A stretch of DNA of 64,000 bases from Phialocephala subalpina (GCA_900073065.1 FJOG01000001.1:26276-90275); one strand, 5' to 3'; shown: positions 21,322 through 34,028, numbered from the stretch's first letter. Notes: generated by a model from the letters alone, not told the origin. Translations and numbers: made by a program.

Positions 21322-22000
21322 GCCCTCATGTTCTGCTGGTTATCCGTTCTGTTATCATCACAGCATGTAGCAATTTCCCGAGCTCTTCCAGTTTTTAAGT
21401 CATACACAAAGCTGTCTTTCTGTTGTACATGTGTCACGTGCAGAATGACATAGCTAGTCACCACTCACATCGTCGTCATTTCAATGCTATTGGAAAGTCC
21501 AATCCTCCATCATCATCATCATCAGTCTTCAGTCTCTTTTCCAGCCATTCATTCCATTCGTTTTGGTATACTGGGCATGGCGAAGTTTGAATGCTTGTTC
21601 TGTGTAAGGTGTGTTGTGAACTTGCGAAATCGACTAAATCTTTCTTCTGCACAGTCACTAATCTTTATCCTTTCTCGCCATGTATGAAAAGTGGCGCAAT
21701 AACCGCAGCACGCTTTCCACAAATAGTACAGGTATTATTGTTGCGTCTTAATCATACATCAGCACTACTCTTCCAGCGTCGTTGTTATTGGTCGCCTCGA
21801 TGCGAGAGCTCGGCAAACCAGCCTGTAAGCGAGGCGATCAGATCCGCAGCCAGTGGCTGACGGTTCCCCTGCATGGCCTGGAACCATCTCATCTTTCATA
21901 AACCCAGCAGTTGTTACAAAATCTAGGGTTTGAACTTCTTCATTTCTCGGTCTTTAGGAATTTTACCTCACGAAGGTTGTAGAGCCTCTTTCGGCTCAAA
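21322..22000. other. Intergenic region, no supported gene
   Basis: 3' flank of the SDR gene and promoter of the membrane-protein gene at 22001. Short frames on both strands (21476-21860) have no recognisable content; one contains a CATCAT run, which is simple-sequence DNA. Confidence 0.4.
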
Positions 22001-24513
22001 ATGTCGTGGAATTACCAACCTTACCAAGAGGGGCGCGAAAGTCCGGATGACAGCCACTTGAGAACTGGAAGACCTGTCTCGGCGTCTTCAATGATTGTGC
22101 AAGAGCCATGGCGAGATTTGTCGTCGAGCCCAGCTCCCAAACATCAACGAACAGTATCGGCCGACCACTTATTACCTAACTCGCCAAACCCGAGGAGGGA
22201 TCCATTTCTGGACCCCAGCTCAGATTATGATCAAAGCAGCCCCGCATTCATAAACAACGACCTGAGCAGCGAGGATCTTTTGGGGAGAAATATTAAAGGT
22301 GTGTCACGTGTTCCTACTCCTTTTCATCTGCTGACTGGTGAAGGACCTCCTACCTGTCCCGCCAAATCCAGTGTGTATCTCGGCAAGGGTAGCTGGCAAT
22401 CCATCCTCAACATCCTTGTTATTGTCTACGCTACCATCTTCTCTGGAATCTGGCTCGCTCTTTCCATAGCCAAACCACGATATGGGAAGATCATTCACCC
22501 AGGAGGATCTTTTGCTCCGTCGACTGCCTCCACCATTTTCGCTCTCATTGCTAAAACCATTGAAATTTCCTCGGTAACAGTGTTTGTTACGTTTCTTGGA
22601 CAAGTCTTGACTCGAAGAGCGTTCAAAGCTCAAGGCTTTACACTTGCACAGATGGCAATGCGTGTTTGGATCTATCAGCCGGGCACGATACTCACTGGCT
22701 TCCCAAATCTCAAATATGTTGGCCTAACTATCCTCGGAGCCGCATCTCTCATTGCTTCTCTCGTGGTGTTACTATACACGACAGCATCTTCAACGATAGT
22801 CTCCCCTCACCTTGCGTTTGGTAAATGGGAACCCACTCTGTTGTACGGTTTTGTCAATGGGAATTTTGCGAATCCGGACTTCGAGGAGCAGAACTGTGCC
22901 ACTCTGGCTCCAATCGCGGCAATCGACCCGAAGAATAGCGGACCTACATGTGTTGCAATGAACTACGCCGATTTCAGCTATCATGACTTTGACGCTTTCA
23001 TGGCAGAATGGTCGCCTATCTCTAACTCCAGCGGTGTTTCTCCCAACCTATCAATCCGGCCTCAAGCATCGAGTTCAATTTTTGTCAACGCCACGATTCA
23101 AGGCGATTGGGTTCAGACTCAAGAGAGCGACATGTCAACGAAATTCAAACAATTCCAGCGGGTGGTCAACAACATTACCCTCTCAATGCCTCATGCCGGA
23201 ATCTATTACGCTTCACAGGATGCCAAGAACAAGATCCAGCAGCCAGTTGACGGGTCTGGTCTGGGAGAGTACGCCATACGTGCTTCGGTCATCTCGCCCA
23301 CAAGCAATGTGCTTTGCGCAAACATGAATGCGTCTGAATTGGTACCAATAGTATATGCCCAGTGGCCTAATGCTCGATTTTCGAACACGACATCGGATAT
23401 CCCTGGGCAAAAGTTACCTGCAGCCGACTACTACAACGACGTGCAACCCACCTCCAGTAAACCATATCTCAACAGTACTGTTGTCGATGATCTATTCGAA
23501 TGGGGCTCCAAGTACGGTAGAAACTCTCCTGTATTTCCTCTCGTACGTTCCCTGCCAACACTTTTCTCTGTTCTACTCCAGCTTACAATTTTCAGTATCC
23601 CCTCGAATACAACTCTGTCACCGACATTTTAGTAAATAACTCAGACTCCATATACATTATGATGAAAGCGCCCTCGGACACAACAACCGACTACACCGTC
23701 TGTCAAATCCGCGGCTTCATCTCGCCAGACTGCTCAACTCGCTATAACGTCACCGTTTCTGGACAATCCATGTTCGCCCACTGCGAAGACGCCAGCGACA
23801 CAATGAGCTACAAACACTCCGTAGCACCATCCGAGGTCCCAATTGTTCGCGACACAGACTTCAGGAGTACCTTGCAGCAGTGGGCTCTTGCACTAAGTCT
23901 CAACAGTGGACTTACCAGTGCCAACTCCTCGACTATCAGACTCCTCACTCAGCTTATTCAAGGTGTCCCTTCACAAGGGGAGCCGACGCTTTCCCCTCTG
24001 CTGCCTTCGATTGCTGAGAGTCTTTCCGTTCTTTCATGCTCCATGCTTGTCAAAAGCACCGTTAACACCACTTTTCACCACACATGGGACAAGGGAGAAG
24101 CACTTCTCAACCCCGGCGTCTACGAGTCATTCAACACCACCCTCCGAACGCAAGAATACGCCTCCGGTCCCGTGCTTGGCTGGCAAGCGGTCTTCTATCC
24201 TGTGCTCGGTCTCATGTTTCTTGGGAACGCAATCTGTCTCATTTATTTCATCTTACGTATGGGCCTGGTCTCTGATTTGACAGAACCACAGACGGCGTTT
24301 ACACTGGCAATTAACAGTCCGTATAGTAACAAACTTGCTGGATCTTGTGGTGTGGCGCCGAGAGGAGAGCAGTTGCTGACGGATTGGCATTTGAGGCAGG
24401 ATGAGCATAAGCATTATTATTTGAGTACAGGGAATGATGGGATGGCGTTGGAGGACAACTCGATTTTAAAAAGGAGGAGGAGGGATAGCATTGAGTTGAC
24501 GGGGTATAGTTGA
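22001..24513 (+). CDS. Large fungal multi-pass membrane protein with glycosylated ectodomain
   Basis: Two exons, 22001-23542 and 23596-24513, flank a 53-bp intron (GTACGT...TTTTCAG). The joined frame encodes 819 residues. The first 115 residues are polar and Ser/Pro-rich and probably cytoplasmic. Hydrophobic segments follow at about 132-155 (ILNILVIVYATIFSGIWLAL), 174-200 and 240-265 (GLTILGAASLIASLVVLLY). Next comes a long ectodomain with many N-glycosylation sequons (NSS, NLS, NAT, NIT, NTT), then one more membrane segment near the C-terminus ('VFYPVLGLMFLGNAICLIYF'). The layout matches large fungal membrane proteins of unknown function. No catalytic motif is seen. The tail ends in a basic RRRR patch. 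Confidence 0.75.
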
Positions 24514-24619
24514 GTGGAAATCTGATAAATCATCATGGTGCACATAAAGGAGCAAAGGAGTTTCACTTGGGTGTTATTTGCATGGGCGGAATAGAAAAGA
24601 AAACGGTGCATCTTACGGC

Positions 24620-25330
24620 TCTTATTGAGCCGTAATCCAGGCGTTTGGAGAAGACCCTAAAATAAACGATAATGAATTTTAAGTTCCTTGTAAAAACAAG
24701 GCAAGAAATTACTTTAAATATCCGTTGATAATAAACTCTATTTCCTACCAATTTATATCCTTTATATTGAAATTATTACACAATTATAAAAAACTTTTCT
24801 TATTTATCGCAAACTTTCAAACTATTGAATATCTTTAAAATATTAAATTTCTTCCTCTTGAAGTCCAAATCCTTAATATATATATTATAAATATCGCTTA
24901 AATATTTCATATAATTTTCTTTAATTTAAATAATTTGAAAAAAAAATTTATATAAAAAAATATTAATATTATAAAAATTAAATAAATATAAATTATAATA
25001 TTTAAAAGTATTAATAATAATATAAGTATTAATTTTAGGTTTTAAATATTATATAATTAATATATATAATTTATTTTATATATAAGAATATACTTTTATA
25101 TATATATTTTTTTATATAAAAAAATATTAATATTAAATTGAAAAGTTATAATTTCGTTTTTATAATTTATATTCCCTATTATTATAATCTTTTGGATATT
25201 ATAATATTAATCCAATAAGAGAAAAATAATAATAAACTTAAAGTTAATATTTTTATTAATTTATTATTAATTATTGTTTTAAATATAATATATTATATAT
25301 CTCCCGATTACGATCCTTATATCGTTCGTT
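24620..25330. repeat. AT-rich, RIP-like island
   Basis: About 700 bp of almost pure A/T (for example around 24960-25140), directly downstream of the membrane-protein gene. There is no open frame and no recognisable element ends. It is taken as a strongly RIP-mutated repeat. Confidence 0.78.
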
Positions 25331-27423
25331 TATACGATGTTTTAACCGAATTTATAACTAAGGGTCAGATAATAATAGAGCTCTTCGCACCTTTGTCCAC
25401 TTTCATTGGCTCGTCACACGCTAGGCGAGCATTTATGACCAAAACATTAAATATTGCGTGCCTATTAGTTAAGGCTACATTTCTGAGGATGCTGCTGCAA
25501 GTACCCCAAATCATGCGAGTGAGCAGCAACCTTTAGACACGCACGGCCCTGTTTGCCAGCATCGCATGGTTTTTAGGCTCGGGTAGACAACAACATCTCC
25601 TCTCACAAGTACGTACTGATTTTCTCTCTGAAAACAACGTTGTTGACATCAACCCTAAATGCCTACTTGAAAGCTGAACGGAGTGGCAAATGATTTTTGA
25701 CCTTGGCTTCTATGACAAAATTAATAGCTTGGGAACATCATCCTCGGTGATTGCGAGTATTACTTTTCTTGGGACTTGGAGAAGCTCTCATTCTCACTAG
25801 TTATGCCCTCGGCTATAATGATATCGACGCGGTTATAGCATACTTTCTAATAGGCGTTGCTCGAGCGAGGATAACCGCCTGGAAAGTGGCAGACATCAGA
25901 TGCTTATCAGTAAATCTGCCCGACCTTTATTTTTGTCGAAAAGACATTTGACGGCCTATGTATAAATTGCTATTAGATTGCTATTTCTTTCAAGGGAATC
26001 TCAAATCTGTCAATGTCATTCATCTTGTGTCCAATATTTACCGTGTTATTAACCGGTGTACTCTTGCCTACATCTGAAAAAGTAGTTAGAGGTAACTATA
26101 ACCTCCGCTATCTCTCAGCCGCTGCTCGTAGGGACCTCACTCCATTCTTAATCATCCGACCATCTTCGACACATGCCGCACCTCATTTCGGTCCTTATCA
26201 TGGCACGGCGTATACTCTGTATGTCCCGGGGGGGAGATGTCTCTAGAGCGATTCGATGATCAGGGAACAAAATCTGCCATTAAAGAGCTTGCGAAATTCT
26301 ACCAACTACTATAATAATGCAATGGGAAAATACTGGTCCATCGAAGGATCGTACCGCGTCTTCTGTCAAGACAAATTCGCCAACGCTACCCTTGGGAAGT
26401 ACAACAATTTCCACGAAAGATACACAGGTGGCGCACCCCACAGACAACAATCCATTCTGGTAGTACCGTACGCTTGCATAATTTGATAGAGACTCAATAT
26501 TTCTGTGTTATACCCGGCGAGCGAGTAGTGAGCGAAGCGGGCTATTTCGGCATTGAGGACGACGGCACAGAGCAGACAGCGAATGGCAGGATCAGAGTAG
26601 GGCGAGCTCAGTTCAAAATTCCTAAAGTATTGGTCAAGCAATGCTGAGAAAGATCGCCAAAAGAACTATTCCCAATCTTACATCTCCACATTGTGACTGG
26701 ACGGCGTATTTTGACCCGATGGAAAATGATGGTATCAGTTTCTACAGCCACGAGCATGCGTGTAGCCTCGGGACGACCTTTCGCTCCGTGCCCGATCCCA
26801 CTTCGAGTCAAAGTAATGATACGGTGCTTGGCATACTCAATCTCAAACTTGAGGCGAGCTGCACGGCGAGTGCTGGTCAGGCGGGTTCACGAATGTTCCT
26901 AGTCGACAGCACTATAGCTCGTAAGAATAAGTCATCTGGAATTCCAAACAGGGCTCCGGAAGAGAGCAAGTTTCCTACTATCACCTATATTGGATATTTT
27001 CGCAGAGCTATGCACTATCTCGACGCACGCCGCAGACTGGGCCGCTTCTGAAAATATCATAGTCATCTCCAAGAGGAGGAGACTCGGACGGCCATCATTG
27101 ATATTGGGGGGGGGGAGCAACCATTGGATCTTTGGAAGCCCGATATCTTGATATGCAGCTTGTATGTAAGTGTCTGGGTACTCGACGGAGTTGCTCGTCA
27201 GAGACTTCCTGGCAAGCTACCAGGACGCTCTCAGATGATGGGAGCAGGCTTTTTTGTATTGTGTCATCTGTTTTCGTACTATGTACTCGAGACGAAAATG
27301 CTATATTCTTCTCGCGCCGCTGGATTGATAAGCTTATATAGCTTGACAGATTACATGATACGAAGGTTATAGCGTAGAACGTGAATTACCAAGTCGTCGA
27401 AATAAATAACTTACGATAGCTGT
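25331..27423. other. Two-kilobase stretch without a supported gene
   Basis: Composition is closer to normal than in the flanking islands, but frames are short and interrupted. The best are 26366-26641 (minus, 'LDQYFRNFELSSPYSD...') and 26641-27051 (plus). Neither has a recognised domain and they overlap each other's region on opposite strands. A degenerate gene on the minus strand at 26370-26900 is possible but unproven. A GGGGGGGG run occurs near 27107-27114. Confidence 0.4.
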
Positions 27424-28293
27424 TTATTCATAGTATCCAACTCTACCTCTGATTAAAGGTCTGATGTCCCCAGCAATCTCTTGCTCGGTCTGCTCATTGA
27501 AGTGAGCATAAAAGCCCAGAAACTCCTCAATGCTGTCGTAGACGTCGCTATACCATTCCTCGTCTTGAACGCCGTACCTCCATTTGAATGCTTCATCATT
27601 TGCCGCCTCACGACGACAATACAAGGCATATCCGCCGCCGACGCGTGGACCGCGGCCAAGATTAAAAACAACTGCAATCTCCCAATCCTCCCAAATATCC
27701 GTCAACTGATTATACGTGACGCCGGGCTCCGATGGTGGAAGAGGCCAAACTGAGTAGTCGCTCCGGATGGGCACCACGACGCCTTCGAGCGTTTTCTCCA
27801 ACTGTTGTGCGTCCTTGATAGGCGAAATAAAGTCGAATTGCTGTGAGTAGCGGTGGTAAGAAATCCCGGGCCCCGTTATGCCGCTCACCAATGTGCAGAG
27901 ATACGCCAAGTCGGCCGGGGGAAACTCAGCTAGGTCGACGGTCTCGGGGATGTGCTTGCGGATGTTTGCGAAGAATTCCTCTCGCTGCTCTAGATTGTCG
28001 GGATTGGGAGCGACGACGCCGTCCAGATCATACCGTTGGATGAGCTCGGCGAGCACATCGTCGTCGTGAAGAATTTGTCGCGCCGTCACGGATTCGGGAA
28101 TGTTGACCTGGAGTACACGACAGAATTCTTGCATGCGGAGCTGTTGGGCATCTTTTTCAGACCAGCTGGGCGGAACGGGTTGGGTTTCTACGCCTCGGAC
28201 CACGGCGCGAATCAACATGATGTTGTGCTGGGATACTGTTTCGCGATATTGCTGGAGTGCGGATGCAACCTTGGTTTGTCGCTCTTGATCCAT
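27424..28293 (-). CDS. Hypothetical protein, possible SUKH/SMI1-like C-terminal half
   Basis: Single exon of 289 residues from the ATG at 28293. The sequence is soluble, acidic and rich in Glu, Asp and aromatic residues, with no signal peptide or membrane segment. The C-terminal half 'YNQLTDIWEDWEIAVVFNLG', then 'GYALYCRR' and 'SDVYDSIEEFLGFYAHF', loosely recalls the ending of SMI1/KNR4 (SUKH) domains, in which a final helix reads S-x-x-E-F-L. I cannot confirm this by eye, so the product stays hypothetical. A 711-bp TIR element lies 172 bp upstream of the start codon and may have displaced the native promoter. Confidence 0.62.
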   Translation of the reverse strand: MDQERQTKVASALQQYRETVSQHNIMLIRAVVRGVETQPVPPSWSEKDAQQLRMQEFCRVLQVNIPESVTARQILHDDDVLAELIQRYDLDGVVAPNPDNLEQREEFFANIRKHIPETVDLAEFPPADLAYLCTLVSGITGPGISYHRYSQQFDFISPIKDAQQLEKTLEGVVVPIRSDYSVWPLPPSEPGVTYNQLTDIWEDWEIAVVFNLGRGPRVGGGYALYCRREAANDEAFKWRYGVQDEEWYSDVYDSIEEFLGFYAHFNEQTEQEIAGDIRPLIRGRVGYYE

Positions 28294-28464
28294 TTTGTCG
28301 AGTGGGATAGTAAGTACCGCCGTTGCTGTTATTGTAAAATAGGTGAAAAGGTATGTAAGAAGAAAGTAGCTGTTGGGCGTAAAAGCTTTTATTGGTGCGG
28401 GAGGATATTCCTATGGGAAAAGATCTCATAATCTCGCTGGCTCGCATTCTAATTCCCCATGTTA

Positions 28465-29175
28465 AGGTCCCCCCTTTTACATCTCGGCCACCCCCCCATG
28501 TTGGCCACCTTTTACACCAAAAATCGCAATTTTTACTTTTTATTAACTCTATTAAAAGTTTATAAAATTAAGTAAAATTAAAAATATGAATTCTTTATAT
28601 ATAAACTAAAAAAATTATAAATTTTTATTTTTATTTTTTTAAATAATTAAATTTCGAAAATCGAATTTTTAATTTATATATAATTTATATACAAATTTTA
28701 AATATTAAAATTCTATAAATAACTTTTTCAAATATTAATAAAAAATAATTAATTTTTTCCAAAAAAATAATTTTTATTAATATAATTTTAAATTTATAAT
28801 ATATAAAGATTTTTATTAATAATTCTTTTTAAAATTAAAATTTAAAAAATCTTTATATAAAATTTTAATAAAAAATTTAATTTTTGATTAAAAAAGGTTA
28901 TTATTAATAGAAGCTCTTATATATCTAAATATATTATAATATAAAGTATATTTAATTTCTTTTTTTTAATTTCTTTTATTAATTTATTCTAATTTATTTT
29001 ACAAATATATAAAAATTATTTAATGAAATTGCTTTAAATTTTGATAAATTATATTCTTATATATTGAAAACATAAAACAAAAAAGCTTTTATAATTATAT
29101 AAATTCTTGGTTAAATAATCTTTAGTTATATAAAGTGGCCAATATGGGGGGTGGCCGAGATATAAGGGGGGACCT
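28465..29175. mobile_element. Non-autonomous TIR DNA transposon, RIP-degraded core
   Basis: The left arm 28465-28513 starts AGGTCCCCCCTT and contains CTCGGCCACCCCCC and TTGGCCAC. The right arm 29131-29175 is its imperfect inverted copy, ending AAGGGGGGACCT. The roughly 45-49 bp arms differ mainly by C/T or G/A and a short indel (TACATC against TATATC, CATGTTGG against CATATTGG). The 617-bp core is almost pure A/T without an open frame. No target-site duplication is obvious. It is best described as a MITE-like element or deletion derivative whose core was hit by RIP. Confidence 0.82.
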
Positions 29176-29179
29176 GAGG

Positions 29180-29775
29180 GAGTCAGGATCCTTCAATGAG
29201 ACAAGGAGCAGAAGGTATGGAGGGCACAATGAGATCGTTACTGAAACTAAGGAGGAAAGGGGGAACTGAGAGCAAGATGCTCTTTAAGTATGGATAGCCC
29301 TTACTAGACTTATGCATATATCCTTATACCCTTACATCTAAGTGTCCTGAAGCTCTAACACCATCCCCCCCAAATGCGAGTGCCCACAATCGCACTTTGC
29401 TTGCCCTTATCTCTCGCCGGTATCTTCAACCATGCTCCTAGTTCTCCTCCTAGATCCCGATGCGTCCCCTCTCGGTGCCGGGCGGCCCGCACGGCGTCTT
29501 GCCTGCTCCTGATCTTGTTCCGCTCGTTGTTGATTCTTCCCGTTCGATTTAGGTTTCCGGCTTGATGTTGTGCGAGGGCGACAGCTCTATTCGTAGGTAG
29601 CTATAAAGTTTCGACGTGTAGTTCTCTTAATCTTGGCCTCTCGAGATTGGTCTTCTCCGTCCGAGTCTATTTCTCTTTGGATTCTCTTTTGTTGGGTATT
29701 AGCTCTGTTTCGCTCATTTCTCTTGTCCCATGTGATTCGTGCTGGTGATCTTGGGTTCTTCAGCCTACGCCATTT
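29180..29775 (-). mobile_element. Probable 3' end of an LTR retrotransposon (minus strand)
   Basis: On the minus strand a short basic frame ends with '...ANTQQKRIQREIDSDGEDQ' and a stop at about 29608. Downstream lies a purine tract, TTTGGGGGGGATGG, immediately followed by TGTTAGAGCTTCAGG. This is the usual order of polypurine tract and 5'-TG of a 3' LTR. The LTR would run from about 29362 down toward 29200. No reverse transcriptase or second LTR is present, so this is a fragment; superfamily undetermined. Confidence 0.42.
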
Positions 29776-29899
29776 ACCAGAGTGGCCAATACGTCAATCA
29801 GTCAGTTAATCAGTTGGCCAAATGGCCAATTGACTGACGGATAAAAAATCGGTCAATTTAGTGCGTCGACATATTCTGTGGGCATATTTTGATGCGAGG

Positions 29900-31571
29900 T
29901 AGGTCTGGGACAATTGAAGTTGACTTTGTTCGGGAACATCAGGCCACTTCGCGATTTGGAGAGATTTGATGAGGCATTTCGAGGTCCAGTCGGGGCCTAC
30001 AAACTTATTTGGACTCTCCGCGGCAGGCATGTCTCTTGTTCTGACAAATAAAGTCCTACACTGACCTCCTTTCATAGAAATATCTTGCCCACATTCGGAG
30101 CTTTTATAACTATTATCGCAATCGCTATCGATCCTTTTGCCCAACAAATAGTTAGGCAGCTCCCCTGTGAACAGGTCTCCTTCATATCTTAGGCTTCCCT
30201 TCCCCGAACAAATCTATACATCAACAGCGGAATCCATATTGGAGCGAACCTGAACACAGTTGATCTCGGTATGCAGTCCGCTGTTAATGTCGGAGTCTTC
30301 AGTCCTGGAAGTGTTGCGACACCTTTCACTTGCGCTACAGGAAATTGTACATTTCCCCAATACCGAACTCTAGGATTCTGTAGTACATGCAAAGACATAT
30401 CGTCTGAGGTGGTGATCACGATGAAAAATGAGACGATGATCTATTCGGACAATACCACTTACGGCGGCTCATCGGGTACTCTCAACTTCACCTTTCCATC
30501 CGAACTTTGGGCCTCACCCATGACGGCCTCGCAATTCGCTTTGGGAACTAATACTTTCAGTGACGCGATCCAAGCTTTACTTGGAGACAGCAATGGTCCG
30601 TAAATGGCAACATAACTGATCTTACTTTTCCTTGCGATCCCGCGGCTGGTCTTACTTGGGGTTGTCGAGGATATGGTGCTTCGGAATGCTCGTTGTCACT
30701 TTGCATCAAAACATACAACGCATCTATCGAAAACGGGAAGCTCATCGAGAAAGGATTATATTCAGACCCTGGCAACTGGAATTCGTTTACCAATACCAGC
30801 AGCAGCAAGTACATCTCTACGATTGATGTATCTTGCTTGAACAACGCCGAAAGACGAACTTTGCAAGATGCTGGTTACAAATTCAACGCCAGCTCAAATT
30901 GGCTAGGATATTTTACGCAGTACCCTGCGGGCATGACCACTTCAGGCTGAGGAACCCTTTTTCAGGTCAACTCGTCCCAACTATCATCGATGCTCCCTAT
31001 CAGCCCTGCTTGTATATACCAAACCACTTCAAGTACAATACTAAGTATTGGTTACTACTTGGGAGGAGTGTTTCAGGAACACGCAAGAGTAGCTCCTGAG
31101 GCGCTTGAAGGGACTAGCGATTTCATCTCAGCCATATTCAATTCTGGCAATGTCGGCGCGACGACGATCGAAAGTAACTTCAAGAACATCTCAAATTCGA
31201 TGACAAATTTCGTCAGGCAGAACGGTCAGCCTGTCAACAGTCCATTCGCTGTTGGGAAGGTTTTGCTGTCAGAAACCTGTGTACATGTCCGCTGGGAACG
31301 GTTGACCTTTCCCGCGGCACTCTTCGCATTGACACTTATCTTTTTTGTGGGAATGGTCATCCAGACGACCTCGAGGTATGCATTGTCCAGCGGAAGCCGT
31401 GACTTCAAGTCTTCCGCTTTGCCGTTGGTGTTTTGTGGATTAGAGACAGATATACCACTGGAATTTTACGAGTCGAGATGTGGGATGGATGAAATGGCAT
31501 ACGAAGCTAGGCAGATGCATGTCAGGTTGAGTAAGACGGAAAGCGGTTGGAAGTTTGTTAAAGATGACTGA
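29900..31571 (+). pseudogene. DUF3176-family membrane protein pseudogene
   Basis: The N-terminal half reads 'GQLKLTLFGNIRPL' and 'RFDEAFRGPVGAYKLIW', then splices over a 51-bp GC-AG intron (30027-30077) into 'NILPTFGAFITIIAIAIDPF'. This is the DUF3176 signature. An in-frame TAG at 30190-30192 follows 'VSFIS', and the frame continues 'INSGIHIGANL'. Around 30600 the frame shifts ('LLGDSNGP*' against 'SVNGNITDLTFPCDPAAG'). A third lesion is TGA at 30948-30950. The C-terminus with the membrane segment 'ALFALTLIFFVGMVIQ' is open to 31571. The first exon is missing or destroyed upstream, where retrotransposon-like DNA begins. The family is of unknown function. Confidence 0.75.
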
Positions 31572-31661
31572 GGTTTTCAGATAGCCAAGATTTGCAACCA
31601 GAAATACAAACACTCGAAAGGTTGCCGGAAGGCATGAGAGCTCGAACTATACAACGCCAGG

Positions 31662-32836
31662 CTAAATGTCCCACTCCCTAATGAATGGGTTCGCTTGGCC
31701 AGGAACCACATAATGTACCAACAACGTGGAGAACTTCCCATCTGTACCTCTCAACAATTCCTCAAGCCTTACTGAATTCTCCCGCAACGTTCCGAGCTTC
31801 CAAGCTGAGTATTTAGCCAACCACATGAGCAGTTTGTCATCATCCGGGAGGTGCAGGAAGGCATAGTCCAATACGTCAAAGATCTTATGAGTGAAATCAT
31901 CAGATGATCTCTCGACCTTCTCCAAGTATGCAGTGATGTTTTGTCTAGACGGTCTCTTCAGCTCCTCGATCTGATAGATGTTTGCAAAGACGTAAATTTG
32001 AACGTGGAGAAGTAGTGCATGAGGCTTCTTCGCTGGCTGGGTTGATATACTAGAAGCAGCTTTTCCTTTTGAGTCGTAATCGAGGTTGATCTCTTCTTCA
32101 GGCCCTTTGCCCTTTGAGGGTCCTGCATCAAAAGCGCTCGTTTGTAGCCCAGGATCGTGTTCGACTTCCGAGGTTTCCCATTGCTCTTGAGCTGGCTCGG
32201 GAGGTGTCTCCCACTCTGGCTCGGGAGCTGGCTCGGGAGTTGTCTCCCACTCTGGCTCGGGAGCTGTCTCCTCCACTAGCTCCGGCGCAGAAGGTGGTTC
32301 AAGAACTTTGCTCAGGAATATCAGCCTCGGTCCATACTTCTTGTTGTATTTCGCTACATACCATAACTTACATGTTTCTTAAGTCCCTTTTTACCCTTTT
32401 TGGTACCCCAAATTTGGATATGGTTTTCTTCTTCAACAGCTGAATATTCAAAGGCTCTGAGATTATCAACCTGAGATGAGATCCCAACATCGTCCGTGGA
32501 GTATTGGCCGGTGAAAGCCCACTTGATGAAGCAGACCAGAACATTCTCAGTCACGTCTGCTTCTGATCCATTCTCGTCTTGAACAAGAAACTTGTGGCTT
32601 CCATTGCTCGTCTCAATCCAGCCGCCTTCTGCTGAGGCACCAAACGGCTTGGAGACGGACGATAAAAGAGCTTTCGGGATCTTGAAAGCTGTATTCGAAT
32701 TGCTTGGGATGAGGATGAAGTTCTCCGAAGTTATGATGCTTTTCCGTATCAGTCGGGATGATATGATATATCTTTAGAGATGAAGAGGTTCTCACTGCAT
32801 CAATTCATCAGGCGCAGCCTCGCTCAGGGTAGGCAT
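31662..32836 (-). CDS. BTB/POZ-like fungal protein with Pro/Glu/Trp repeats
   Basis: Three exons, 32836-32796, 32738-32362 and 32305-31662, join in phase to 353 residues. Introns are 57 bp (GTGAGA...) and 56 bp (GTATGT...), both ending in AAG. The N-terminal block 'SENFILIPSNTAFKIPKALL', then 'ENVLVCFIKWAFTGQYS', follows the fungal BTB fold: a strand/helix recognised as 'F.l.v....f.vhk.lL', then 'v..fl.WlYtg.Y'. The C-terminal 'HVQIYVFANIYQIEELKR' is the typical post-BTB helix region. Between them sits a low-complexity run of 'PEPEWETxPEPA' repeats. BTB proteins usually mediate dimerisation or recruit Cullin-3 ligases; which applies here is unknown. Acceptors of AAG type make the exact borders somewhat less certain. 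Confidence 0.7.
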
Positions 32837-34028
32837 TTTGATCTTGGTAGTGGTTCCTGCCGAGATGTTCCTGTCTCGCAAGTATAGGTTCAACAATTTC
32901 CAAAACGATAAGAGTTAGGGTCTTCGACGAAACTCTGTTTTTTTCGTGGGTTTGGATTGTTTGCTCCCAGGCTGAGGTTGTCAAGGTTCGAACGCCACCA
33001 ACATCTGCATGGTGACATGGTCGGCCCCTTTCGCGAGCCTGCATGCCGACTAATCATATTCGTTTTGTTTGAAACAGAATCCACTCCAGATGCAGCCCCG
33101 GGAACTAAGCGTTGCTCAATTTAGTCTGATAAACAGCGATCGTTGCTCAGGGGGGGAAAGTCAGTCGTGTGGATAGTCACATGGTAAGCCTAAGATATGG
33201 ACGAAATGTTCTCCGAATTTATGAATCCTGTAGACAAGGGAGTTTCTTTATTATCCACATAAATTATCAAAAGACTGGAAGCAGAGACTTATTGCTTCAC
33301 AGTCGCAAAGTCTGCCTCCACGTGATAGGCTCCCGGCACCTGCAGTGGCGTATCGCTTAAACGTCGGCCATAAAATTACCATTATAATCTTAGACGACAA
33401 ATAGCGTCATCAAAGTTCTTTTCCGTCTTTGGACCTGAGCAATCGCTGCTTTAACCAGAGCTGAGCCCTAAGTCCTAATATACTAGCTCCTCGCGAATCG
33501 ATTATAATTTCCATATAATTTAAATACAAATCGTGATAATGCCTATTGGATTGGACACAGCCACTTCCTTGACCCTAAATCAAGATGCCGTAATAGTATC
33601 CATTCTTGCTCTCCTATCAAGCTTATCAAGGGTCCCGGCTGGAGCCGATTCGGATCCCCCTCTGGCCTAGTCGCACGTGACTAGTAAATTTGGCCTCAGA
33701 ATTCGATATTAGGGGGATGTAGCGCTGCCACAGAAGGGAGCAATACTATTAACGAGGGCGCGGATGATGACGGCCCAGCCCTTGGACACGAGTTACAATG
33801 TATTGCCGAGCCCTGGAGGAACATTCTTCCGAGCCTCAGTTACAACACTCGCTGCTGCCTAAAACGACCCCACTAGTTTCTAGCTTCAGCAATGACATCT
33901 CCATGAAGTTGTTTTAATCTTCTAACCAACAACACACGTTGATACCAAGTCAATTCTCCCGTCGGAGCGGCGATATTGTTTTTGATTTGGGATTAGCACA
34001 AGCGACCTCCGGGTCAGGCTACACTCTT
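32837..34028. other. Intergenic region, no supported gene
   Basis: Divergent spacer between the BTB gene and the HET pseudogene at 34029. Short frames at 32890-33360 are without recognisable content. No transposon ends were seen. Confidence 0.4.

Noticed and set aside
26366..27051. Degenerate transcription factor or transposase gene
   Set aside because: Weak resemblance only; frames on both strands are broken and no Zn-cluster, DDE or other motif could be found.
27107..27114. G8 run as regulatory or quadruplex element
   Set aside because: A single homopolymer without further G-tracts. Similar runs also occur in the window as part of TIRs and a HET frameshift.
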